Notes under the pieces: model-generated
The model's input: the letters and a program-made list of their open reading frames with translations, nothing else
Database searches by the model: none
Told to the model about the DNA's origin: nothing
Source of the DNA: Lysobacter enzymogenes
GTDB lineage: Bacteria; Pseudomonadota; Gammaproteobacteria; Xanthomonadales; Xanthomonadaceae
Length of the DNA: 52,400 nucleotides
Direction of reading: 5' to 3'
Assembly: GCF_900106525.1 (NCBI RefSeq)
Contig: NZ_FNOG01000011.1
Span: forward strand, 34,499-86,898
Program-made: the position numbers and the translations under genes
Part shown: positions 43,905-52,400 of the stretch, in pieces
How positions within the stretch are numbered: position 1 is the first letter of the stretch
Layout: every line of letters starts with the position of its first letter

Positions 43905-45592
43905 GGGCGCTGGCGCTGGCCGCGCTGAGCCTGACCCTGGCCGCGTGCGTGCACGGCGGCGCCGCGCGCGAAGCGGCGGCGCGGCGCGACTACTACGGCA
44001 CGCTGGAGCCGATGGCGAGCGAGGCGGTGTACTTCGTGGTCACCGACCGCTTCGTCAACGGCGACCCCGGCAACGACCAGCGCGCACAGGGCGGGCCGGA
44101 CCCGGACACGCGCAGCTTCGACCGCCCGGTGCCGGGCGGCCCGCCGGGCGAGAGCGACAACATCGGCTACCTGGGCGGCGACTTCAAAGGCCTGCTCGAC
44201 AACGCCGGCTACATCCGCGACATGGGCTTCGGCGCGGTGTGGCTGACGCCGATCGTCGACAACCCCGACCAGGCCTTCACCGGCGGCGATGCGGTGACCT
44301 GGGGCGGCGCGTTCCAGGATCGCGGCAAGACCGGCTACCACGGTTACTGGGGCGTGGACTTCTATCGCCTCGACGAGCATCTGCCGAGTCCGGGCCTGGA
44401 TTTCGCCGGGCTGACCCGCGGGCTGAAGCAGCACGGGCTCAAGACCGTGCTCGACATCGTCGCCAACCACGGCTCGCCCTCGTTCACGATGCGCAAGCCG
44501 CAGCCGAAATACGGGCAAATCTATCGCGACGGCGTGCTGGTGGCCGATCACCAGAACCTGCCGCCGGAACGGCTCGATCCGGCGCACAACCCGCTGCACC
44601 GCTTCTTCCATAACGAACGCGACCTGGTGCAGCTGTCGAACATCGACGACACCAATCCCGAGGTGATGGAGTACTTCGTCGGCGCCTATTCGCAGTGGAT
44701 CGACCAGGGCGCCGACGCCTTCCGCATCGACACCATTCGCCACATGCCGCTGGCGTTCTGGCGCGGGTTCGCCGAGCGCATCCGCGCCAAGCGGCCGGGC
44801 TTCTTCATGTTCGGCGAGGCCTTCGATTACAAGGCGGAGAACATCGCGCCGTTCACCTGGGCCGAAAACGGCGGCGTCAGCGTGCTGGATTTTCCGCTCA
44901 AGGAGCGACTGGCCGAAGTGTTCGGGCGCAACCGCGCCGACTACGCGCGGCTGGACGAGCGCCTATATTTGCAAGACGGCCCGTACGCCAACCCGTATGA
45001 GCTGATGACCTTCTACGACAACCACGACATGCCGCGGCTGGACGCCAGCGACGATGGTTTCATCGACGCACACAACTGGCTGTTCACCGCGCGCGGGATT
45101 CCGGTGATCTATTACGGCTCCGAGGTGGGCTTCGAGCGCGGACGCGCCGAGCACGCGGGCAACCGCAACTACTTCGGCCAGCCGCGCGTCGATGCCGCGC
45201 GCTCGCATCCGATCCGGATCGCGCTCAGGCGCATCGCCGAGGTCCGCAGGCAGTCGCCGGCCTTGCAGCGCGGCCTGCAATTGAACGTGTCGTTGCAAGG
45301 CGAGCGCGCCGCGTTCTATCGCGTGTACGAACACGGCGACACGGCGCAGATCGCCCTGGTGCTGCTCAACAAGGGCGATGCGCCGGCGCCGTTCGCGGTG
45401 AGCGAGTACTTGCAGGCCGGGCGCTGGCGCGCCGCGCTGGGCGGCGGCGAGATCGTGATGGGCGAGGGCGGGACATTGCGCGCGTCGGTGCCGGCGCACG
45501 GCGTCGAGGTGTATCTGCTCGATGCGCCGGTGCGGCGCGCCGACCTCGCGGCCGCGCTGGACCAGGCGATGGCCCACGCACGCAAGCGCTGA
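43901..45592 (+). CDS. Lipoprotein alpha-amylase / cyclomaltodextrin-glucanotransferase-like GH13
   Basis: 563 residues. The lipobox L-A-A-C (Cys16) predicts a surface or periplasmic lipoprotein. The GH13 motifs are complete: D-I-V-A-N-H (185-190), A-F-R-I-D-T-I-R-H (nucleophile Asp277), M-F-G-E-A (acid Glu306), Y-D-N-H-D-M (Asp376). The N-terminal S-E-A-V-Y-F-V-V-T-D-R-F-V-N-G-D and N-I-G-Y-L-G-G-D-F-K-G-L resemble cyclodextrin-glucanotransferase-like amylases. It would cut starch or dextrins to oligomers for the TonB receptor. It is translationally coupled to the MFS gene. Confidence 0.93.
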   Translation: MRALALAALSLTLAACVHGGAAREAAARRDYYGTLEPMASEAVYFVVTDRFVNGDPGNDQRAQGGPDPDTRSFDRPVPGGPPGESDNIGYLGGDFKGLLDNAGYIRDMGFGAVWLTPIVDNPDQAFTGGDAVTWGGAFQDRGKTGYHGYWGVDFYRLDEHLPSPGLDFAGLTRGLKQHGLKTVLDIVANHGSPSFTMRKPQPKYGQIYRDGVLVADHQNLPPERLDPAHNPLHRFFHNERDLVQLSNIDDTNPEVMEYFVGAYSQWIDQGADAFRIDTIRHMPLAFWRGFAERIRAKRPGFFMFGEAFDYKAENIAPFTWAENGGVSVLDFPLKERLAEVFGRNRADYARLDERLYLQDGPYANPYELMTFYDNHDMPRLDASDDGFIDAHNWLFTARGIPVIYYGSEVGFERGRAEHAGNRNYFGQPRVDAARSHPIRIALRRIAEVRRQSPALQRGLQLNVSLQGERAAFYRVYEHGDTAQIALVLLNKGDAPAPFAVSEYLQAGRWRAALGGGEIVMGEGGTLRASVPAHGVEVYLLDAPVRRADLAAALDQAMAHARKR

Positions 45593-45603
45593 CCGGTCGC
45601 CCC

Positions 45604-45637
45604 CTGTAGGAGCGGCGCGAGCCGCGACCAACCGAAG
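45604..45637. repeat. Family A repeat, single copy
   Basis: A forward arm CTGTAGGAGCGGCGCGAGCC continuing GCGACCAACCGAAGC, 12 bp past the amylase stop codon. No inverted partner is present. Confidence 0.8.
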
Positions 45638-45683
45638 CCGCGTAGCCCTGCCGAACCCACACCGAAACCCCAATCCCCGACCC

Positions 45684-45787
45684 CGTCATTCCGGCGAAAG
45701 CCGGAATCCATTTTGCCGTTGCATTTGCCTCTCGTACCCAGCGAAGAAGCAAGGTCAAAATGGATTCCGGCTTTCGCCGGAATGACG
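45684..45787. repeat. Inverted pair of family C palindromes
   Basis: CGTCATTCCGGCGAAAGCCG... at 45684-45715 and its inverted copy at 45756-45787 flank 40 bp. Each is itself a hairpin (ATTCCGGCGAAAGCCGGAAT). Further copies are at 52366-52396 and, partially, near 29639. It lies between the amylase and LacI-family convergent genes. Confidence 0.85.
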
Positions 45788-45872
45788 AAGTGGTAGGCCC
45801 CTGGCTTTCGCCCGGATGACGGGATTCCGGTCTGCGCTGAAACAGCGGCTCGAAAACGCGCCTCGACTCGCC

Positions 45873-47276
<1,404 letters not shown>

Positions 47277-47304
<28 letters not shown>

Positions 47305-48209
47305 CAGCCGCGCAGCGCGTCCACCGCCACGTTGATCGCCACGATCAGCGCGCCGATCACCAGCACCACGCCCAGCACCAGGGTGTAATCGCGATTCAAC
47401 GCGCCTTGCACGAAGTAGCGGCCCATGCCGGGAATGCCGAACACCTGCTCGACCACCGCCGAGCCGGTGACCACGTTGATCAGCGCCGGCGACAGCCATG
47501 CCGCCACCGGCAGCAGCGCCGGCTTGAGCGCGTGGGCGAACAGCAGCCGGGTTTCCGACAGACCGCGCGCGCGCGCGGCGCGCAGGTAGTCGGCCGACAG
47601 CGTGTCCAGCAGCGAGGCGCGGGTCAGCCGCGCGCAGTAGGCGATGTTGGGCAGGGCCAGCGCGATCACCGGCAGCACCACGTTGTCCCATTCGCCCCAG
47701 CCGCCGGCCGGCAGCCAGTGCAGGGTCACCGCGAACAGCAGCACCAGCAGCGGGGCGACCACGAACTTCGGGATCGCCAGGCCCAGCCCGGCCAGGAACA
47801 TCAGCGCGCGGTCGCTCCAGCCGCCGGCGCGCAACGCCGCCCACGCGCCCAGCGCCACCCCGCACAGCAGCGCCAGCAGCAGCGCCAATCCGCCGTTGAG
47901 CGCGGACACCGGCAGCGCGTTGGCGATGAGCTGGTTGACGGTGTAGTCGGGATACTGGAACGACGGGCCGAGATCGCCGCGCAGCGCATCGCCGAGCCAG
48001 CCCAGGTATTGCATCGGCAGCGATTGATCGAGCCGGTACTGCGCATCGAGCACCGCCTGCACTTCCGGCGGCGCGGCTTTTTCGGTGTCGAACGGGCCGC
48101 CGGGCGCGGCGCGCAGCAGGGCGAAGCACAGCGTGCCCAGCAGCCACAAGGTGATCGCCGCTTCCAGCAGGCGGCCGCCCAGGCGCAGCAGGCGCGGGTG
48201 CGGACGCAT
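47277..48209 (-). CDS. OppB/DppB-like ABC transporter permease
   Basis: 310 residues with six membrane helices. It has the OppB N-terminus (L-L-E-A-A-I-T-L-W-L-L-G-T-L-C-F-A-L-L-R-A-A-P-G-G-P-F) and the permease EAA loop Y-L-R-A-A-R-A-R-G-L-S-E-T-R-L-L-F-A-H-A-L-K-P-A-L-L-P-V. It would form half of a peptide-import channel. Its ATG overlaps the stop of the VIT gene (ATGA at 48206-48209), and its last codons are the source of the 112-bp tandem repeat. No OppC permease or OppD/OppF ATPase follows within the window. Confidence 0.92.
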
Positions 48210-48952
48210 CAGACCTGCACGCCGAACAGATGCCCGACCGCGGTCGCCGCGGCCATCGCCAGCGCGCCCCAGAACATCACCCGCAGCGCGCCGCGCAGCA
48301 CCGGTGCGCCGCCGGCCCAGGCCGCGAGCGCGCCGGATACCGACAACGCCGCCAGCGTGGTGGCGATCGCCGCCGGCTGCACTTGCGCGTGCGGCGCCAG
48401 CACCACCGCGGCGATCGGCAGCGCCGCGCCGCTGACGAAGGCGCCGGCTGAGGCCAGCGCCGCCTGCACCGGACGCGCGCGCAAGGTGTCGGTGATGCCG
48501 AGTTCGTCGCGCGCATGGCTGGCGAGCGCGTCGTGTTCGCTGAGCTGGCGCGCGACCTCGCGCGCCAGTTCCGGCGTGAGCCCGCGCTGCACGTAGATGT
48601 GCGCCAGCTCTTCCAGTTCGGCGTGCGGGTTCTCGGCCAGTTCGCGCTTTTCCACCGCGATGTCGGCGCGCTCGGTGTCGGCCTGCGAGCGCACCGACAC
48701 GTATTCGCCGGCGGCCATCGACATCGCCCCGGCCACCGTGCCGGCGATGCCCGAGGTCAGGATCGCGCCGGCGTCGGCGCCGCTGGCGGCGACGCCGACC
48801 ACCAGCCCTGCGACCGAGACGATGCCGTCGTTGGCGCCGAGCACCGCCGCGCGCAGCCAGCCCACGCGTTCGGAGCGGTGCGCCTCAAGGTGGCGGCTGC
48901 GCGCGTGCGCGCGCGGCCGGGCGGGCGGGGACGGCGCGGGTTGCGTGGTCAT
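48209..48952 (-). CDS. VIT1/CCC1-family metal-ion transporter
   Basis: 247 residues. The first helix shows the family hallmark S-E-R-V-G-W-L-R-A-A-V-L-G-A-N-D-G-I-V-S-V-A-G-L-V-V-G-V. The next helix has A-M-S-M-A-A-G-E-Y-V-S-V-R-S-Q-A, followed by the cytoplasmic acidic helical segment E-K-R-E-L-A-E-N-P-H-A-E-L-E-E-L-A-H-I-Y-V that carries metal-binding Glu residues in this family, then three more membrane helices. It is expected to move Fe2+ or Mn2+ out of the cytoplasm. It lies between the binding protein and permease genes of an ABC importer with ATGA overlaps on both sides. Confidence 0.93.
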   Translation of the reverse strand: MTTQPAPSPPARPRAHARSRHLEAHRSERVGWLRAAVLGANDGIVSVAGLVVGVAASGADAGAILTSGIAGTVAGAMSMAAGEYVSVRSQADTERADIAVEKRELAENPHAELEELAHIYVQRGLTPELAREVARQLSEHDALASHARDELGITDTLRARPVQAALASAGAFVSGAALPIAAVVLAPHAQVQPAAIATTLAALSVSGALAAWAGGAPVLRGALRVMFWGALAMAAATAVGHLFGVQV

Positions 48953-50637
48953 GGCGTCAGGCTCAGCCAGCGGCTGGCGTGGCGGTCCAGCGCGTTGGGC
49001 TCGAACCCGCGCACGCGCCGCGACACCAGGTGCTTGGAGGTATAGAAGTACAAGGGAATCGCCGCGTTGTCGTTGAGCAGGCGCTGCTCGGCCGCGCGCA
49101 GCCAGGCGTTGCGCGCGGCTTGCGTGGCCGCGGCGTCGGCGCGGGCCAGGCGCTCGCGATAACCGGCGTCGTCGTAGCCCATCCAGTTCAACGGGCCGTC
49201 GTTGGCGAACGCGGCGAGGAAGTTGCGCGCATCGGGCAGATCGCCGATCCAGCCGCCGCGGAAGGCCTGGGTGATCGCGCGCTGCTTGCGGTTTTGCACG
49301 AACACTTTCCATTCCTCGTTGCGCAGCCGTACCTGCACGCCGAGGGTCTGCTTCCACATCGCCGCCACCGCCAGCGCCAGCCGGCGGTGCGGGGTGGAGG
49401 TGTTGTAGCGCAGCTCCAGCACCAACGGATGTTCGAGCGAGTAACCCGCATGCCGATACAACGCGCGCGCGTGCGCTTCGCGTTGCGCCTGCGGCCACGA
49501 CGCCCACGGCATCGCCGCCGGCGCATAACCGGCGATGCCCGGCGGCACGATGCCGTAGGCCGGGGTTTCGCCCAGGCCGGTGACATAGCGGGTGAGCTTG
49601 TCGCGGTCGATCGCCATCGTCAGCGCGCGGCGCAGCGCCAGCGCCTGCTCGCGGCAGCGCGCGCTGGCGCAGGCGGGGCGGAACGGCGGCTGGGTGGTGT
49701 TGAGGCCGAACCAGAACGCGCCCAGGTACGGCGACAGCCGCAACTGTTCGCCGAAGCGCTCGCGCAGCGCGGCCAGCGGCTGCGGCGGCACCACCTCGGT
49801 GATGTGCAGGTCGCCGGCGGCGAAGCGCTGCAGTTCGGCGGCGGCGTCCTCGGTGACGTGGAAGCGCACCCGCGCCAGCGCGACGCGGGCGGCGTCGTGG
49901 AAGTGCGGGTTCTTCTCCACCACCAGGTTCGCCTGCGGCGTCCACGCGGCCAGGCGGTAGGCGCCGTTCGACACCAGCCGCCCGGGCTGGGTGTGCTGGG
50001 CGCCGTAGTTCTGCACCGCCGGCAGGTACACCGGGAACGCGATCGGCAAGGTCAGCAGCGCCGGCAGCGAGGCGCTGCGGGTCAGCCGGAACACCACGGT
50101 GCGCGGGTCCGGCGCGCTCACGCCCAGGCGCTCGGGCGGCAGATCGCCGGCCTGCACCGCCTGGGCGCCGTCGAGCGCGTCGAACAATTCGCCGAACGGC
50201 GCGGCGGTGGCCGGGGCGAAGGCGCGGCGGAAGCTGGCCACCACCTGCGCCGCGTCGAGCGCTTCGCCGTTGCTCCAGCGCAGGCCGGGGCGCAGGGCGA
50301 AGGTCCAGGTGCGGCCGTCGGCCGACACCGTCCAGCGCTCGGCCAGGCCCGGCACCAGCCGGCCTTGCGCGTCTTCGGTCACCAGGCCTTCGTACAGATC
50401 GCGCAGCACGTTGCCGCAGGCGACCTCCTGGCAGCGGTGCGCGTCCAGCGTGCTCGGCTCGGGCCCGTTGCCGCGTTCGAGCTGCGCTGCGGCCGCGTGC
50501 GCCGGCTGGGCAGGCACGGCCGGCATCGCCAGCGCCAGTAGCAGGGCCGAACCATAGCGTTGCAGGACGGACGTTGTGCGCGGCAAGACGGGCTCTACAC
50601 TGCCTGGGGTCTTGCGATTGTAGGCGAGCCGCCGCAT
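48949..50637 (-). CDS. OppA-like peptide-binding protein (SBP family 5)
   Basis: 562 residues from the ATG at 50637. A hydrophobic signal segment ([19 protein letters not shown]) lies near 29-49. The mature protein has the family-5 opening ([26 protein letters not shown]), [15 protein letters not shown] and V-E-K-N-P-H-F-H-D. It is an oligopeptide-binding protein of the periplasm. The leader before the signal segment is long; a TTG at 50586 ([12 protein letters not shown]...) would give a more usual n-region, and a TACAAT inside the first codons could be a -10 element for it. It is the first gene of the three-gene ATGA-linked set. Confidence 0.9.
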   Translation of the reverse strand: MRRLAYNRKTPGSVEPVLPRTTSVLQRYGSALLLALAMPAVPAQPAHAAAAQLERGNGPEPSTLDAHRCQEVACGNVLRDLYEGLVTEDAQGRLVPGLAERWTVSADGRTWTFALRPGLRWSNGEALDAAQVVASFRRAFAPATAAPFGELFDALDGAQAVQAGDLPPERLGVSAPDPRTVVFRLTRSASLPALLTLPIAFPVYLPAVQNYGAQHTQPGRLVSNGAYRLAAWTPQANLVVEKNPHFHDAARVALARVRFHVTEDAAAELQRFAAGDLHITEVVPPQPLAALRERFGEQLRLSPYLGAFWFGLNTTQPPFRPACASARCREQALALRRALTMAIDRDKLTRYVTGLGETPAYGIVPPGIAGYAPAAMPWASWPQAQREAHARALYRHAGYSLEHPLVLELRYNTSTPHRRLALAVAAMWKQTLGVQVRLRNEEWKVFVQNRKQRAITQAFRGGWIGDLPDARNFLAAFANDGPLNWMGYDDAGYRERLARADAAATQAARNAWLRAAEQRLLNDNAAIPLYFYTSKHLVSRRVRGFEPNALDRHASRWLSLTP

Positions 50638-50783
50638 ATCCAGACTCTGAAATGCTGCAAGGTAGGACCGTGCCGCCGCGCCGGCTTCCCCTCGGGGGAG
50701 GCCGGCCGCGCGCGCTGGCCGCGCTCCGCGCGACGGTGCGAGCGGTCCCGACGACGACCCAAGGTTTACGAAGCGAGGTGGAT
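50638..50783. other. Divergent intergenic region oppA-like / gshA
   Basis: 146 bp between the divergent genes. I see no convincing promoter pair. A GGTAGGACC and a GCGAGGTGGATG stretch before gshA provide its ribosome-binding site; no dyad operator is present. Confidence 0.4.
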
Positions 50784-52163
50784 GTGTCCGGTCCCAGCCA
50801 GGTGAAGGATCTCGAGATTCCCGACGTCAAGGGCGGCGGTCGCGCCGTGCTGATCGACTACCTGGCTTCGGGCGCGCGCCCGGAATCGGATTGGAAGATC
50901 GGCACCGAGCACGAGAAGTTCGGCTTCCGCACCGACGACCTGCGCCCGCCGACCTTCGACGGCGAGCGCGGCATCGAGGCCTTGCTCAAGGGCCTGGTCC
51001 AGTTCGGCTGGGCGCCGGTGGAAGAGAACGGCCGGGTGATCGCGCTGACCCGCGACCAGGCGTCGGTCTCGCTGGAGCCGGCCGGCCAGCTGGAACTGTC
51101 CGGCGCGCCGCTGGCGACGCTGCACGACACCTGCGTGGAAGCGGCCACCCACCTGCGTGAAGTGCGCACGGTGGCCGAGCCGATGGGCCTGGGCTTCCTC
51201 GGCATGGGCTTCCAGCCCAAGTGGCGGCGCGAGGACATGCCGTGGATGCCCAAGGGCCGCTACAAGATCATGCGCGACTACATGCCCAAGGTCGGCCAGC
51301 TCGGCCTGGACATGATGACCCGCACCAGCACCGTGCAGGTCAACCTCGACGTGCGCGACGAAGCGGACATGGTCAAGAAGTTCCGCGTCTCGCTGGCGCT
51401 GCAGCCGATCGCGACCGCGCTGTTTGCCGATTCGCCGTTCCTGGAAGGCCGGCCCAACGGTTATCTGTCGTACCGCTCGCACATCTGGACCGACACCGAT
51501 GCGGACCGCACCGGTCTGCTCGATTTCGTGTTCGAAGACGGCTTCGGTTACGAGCGCTACGTCGATTACCTGCTCGACGTGCCGATGTACTTCGTCTACC
51601 GCGACGGCCGCTACATCGACGCCAGCGGCCAGTCGTTCCGCGATTTCATGGACGGCCGCCTGCCGGCGTATCCGGACCAGCGCCCGACCTTGAAGGACTG
51701 GGCCGACCACAGCACCACCGCGTTCCCGGAAGTGCGCTTGAAGAAGTATCTGGAAATGCGCGGCGCCGATTCGGGCCCGTGGAATCGGATCTGTGCGCTG
51801 TCGGCGTTCTGGGTCGGGCTGTTGTACGACGCCGAGGCGCTGGATGCGGCTTGGGATCTGGTGCTCGACTTCACGCCCGAAGAGCGTCATGCGCTGCGCG
51901 ACGGCGTGCCGCGGCATGGGTTCCAGCTGCCGTTCCGCGACGGCAAGGTGCTAGAGCTGGCGCGGCGCGCGCTGGAGATTTCTGCGCACGGGTTGAAGCG
52001 GCGTGGGCGTTTGAACGGTAATGGGGCGGATGAGTCGATCTATCTGGAGCCGTTGATGGAGTTCGTGGCGATGGGTAAGAGTCCGGCGGAGCGCAAGCTC
52101 GAGTTGTTCCACGGCGAGTGGGACGGGAATGTGGATCGGGTGTTTCGGGAGTTTGCGTACTGA
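50784..52163 (+). CDS. gshA: Glutamate-cysteine ligase (plant/proteobacterial type)
   Basis: 459 residues from the GTG at 50784. It makes gamma-glutamylcysteine, the first step of glutathione synthesis. The plant-type family pattern is clear: G-T-E-H-E-K-F-G-F near 49, [11 protein letters not shown] near 98, [13 protein letters not shown] near 180, and [12 protein letters not shown] near 235. No ATG lies near the family N-terminus; GTG at 50784 ([18 protein letters not shown]) is preceded by GAGGTGG; a second GTG at 50778 is also possible. The true start is therefore uncertain by two codons. Confidence 0.94.
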   Translation: MSGPSQVKDLEIPDVKGGGRAVLIDYLASGARPESDWKIGTEHEKFGFRTDDLRPPTFDGERGIEALLKGLVQFGWAPVEENGRVIALTRDQASVSLEPAGQLELSGAPLATLHDTCVEAATHLREVRTVAEPMGLGFLGMGFQPKWRREDMPWMPKGRYKIMRDYMPKVGQLGLDMMTRTSTVQVNLDVRDEADMVKKFRVSLALQPIATALFADSPFLEGRPNGYLSYRSHIWTDTDADRTGLLDFVFEDGFGYERYVDYLLDVPMYFVYRDGRYIDASGQSFRDFMDGRLPAYPDQRPTLKDWADHSTTAFPEVRLKKYLEMRGADSGPWNRICALSAFWVGLLYDAEALDAAWDLVLDFTPEERHALRDGVPRHGFQLPFRDGKVLELARRALEISAHGLKRRGRLNGNGADESIYLEPLMEFVAMGKSPAERKLELFHGEWDGNVDRVFREFAY

Positions 52164-52226
52164 GGGCTTGGGGCGGTGCGCTCTTGAGGGGATTGCGGCT
52201 GCGGCGGAGCGTTCGTCTTGGCTGCT

Positions 52227-52318
52227 TGTCGCGGTCGCGGCTTGCGCCGCTCCTACAGTCGGACACGAAGCTTGCCGGAGTTCCCTGTAGGAGCGACGCA
52301 AGTCGCGACCAACCGAAG
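52227..52318. repeat. Family A repeat pair, tail-to-tail orientation
   Basis: A reverse arm (GTCGCGGTCGCGGCTTGCGC...) and a forward arm (CTGTAGGAGCGACGCAAGTC...) flank a centre with TCGGACACGAAGCTTGCCGG. The organisation and centre resemble the pair at 29235-29332. Confidence 0.82.
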
Positions 52319-52365
52319 CGACGCAGCTCCGCCGAACTCCCCCGAAGACCCGAAACTCCCACCCC

Positions 52366-52396
52366 GTCATTCCGGCGAAAGCCGGAATCCATTTTG
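52366..52396. repeat. Family C palindrome
   Basis: CGTCATTCCGGCGAAAGCCG followed by GAATCCATTTTG, the same unit as 45684-45715, at the window's right edge. An inverted partner may lie just outside. Confidence 0.85.
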
Positions 52397-52400
52397 ATGT

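Overview
The window is one contiguous piece of a very GC-rich bacterial chromosome (I judge about 70% G+C by eye). Protein content points to a gammaproteobacterium of the Xanthomonadaceae, most probably Lysobacter or a close relative: three large TonB-dependent receptors, a carbohydrate-utilisation locus built around one of them, cytochrome c4, paired DsbA proteins, Xanthomonas-like EngB and GshA, and dense intergenic palindromic repeats. The genus is inferred from gene style and repeat families, not from a marker search. I see no rRNA, tRNA, CRISPR array, transposase, integrase or phage gene.

Layout. 1-1.6 kb: an Endonuclease_NS_2-type toxin-like nuclease with a YezG-like immunity candidate. 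2-5.5 kb: a secreted S9 peptidase divergent from a Tat-exported M19 dipeptidase homologue lacking several metal ligands. 5.7-10.3 kb: the macromolecular-synthesis block on the minus strand (rpsU, yqeY, a frameshifted SEC-C gene, a YihY-type membrane protein, dnaG); rpoD does not follow. Divergent from rpsU is tsaD, then folB and a DUF6159 membrane protein. 13-16.7 kb: two tandem DUF3592-like membrane paralogues, a MidA-like methyltransferase and a VanZ-like protein. 17-19.5 kb: TonB receptor 1. 19.7-24.6 kb: cca, a PH-domain protein, an NDUFA9-like epimerase and a soluble lytic transglycosylase, all on the minus strand. 25-29 kb: a TauE/SafE permease and TonB receptor 2. 29.8-34.5 kb: an ATP-grasp protein, an EEP-family nuclease/phosphatase, two DsbA-type proteins and cytochrome c4. 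34.7-37.4 kb: engB, an uncharacterised membrane protein and a DUF2007 protein with calcium-binding-like repeats.

37.5-46.9 kb is the clearest functional system: alpha-glucosidase (minus) divergent from TonB receptor 3, an MFS sugar transporter and a lipoprotein alpha-amylase (plus), closed by a LacI-family regulator. Two identical 15-bp near-palindromes in opposite orientation lie between the divergent genes and are the likely operators. The proposed pathway is surface amylase, TonB receptor uptake, inner-membrane MFS import and cytoplasmic glucosidase.

47-52 kb: an unusual three-gene operon with ATGA overlaps (OppA-like binding protein, VIT1/CCC1-type metal transporter, OppB-like permease) whose 3' end has been caught in a 112-bp tandem duplication, then divergent gshA.

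Intergenic space is occupied by at least five families of palindromic repeats, including REPIN-like hairpins of the CTGTAGGAGCGGCGCGAGCC family. They lie between genes and appear absent from gene interiors.
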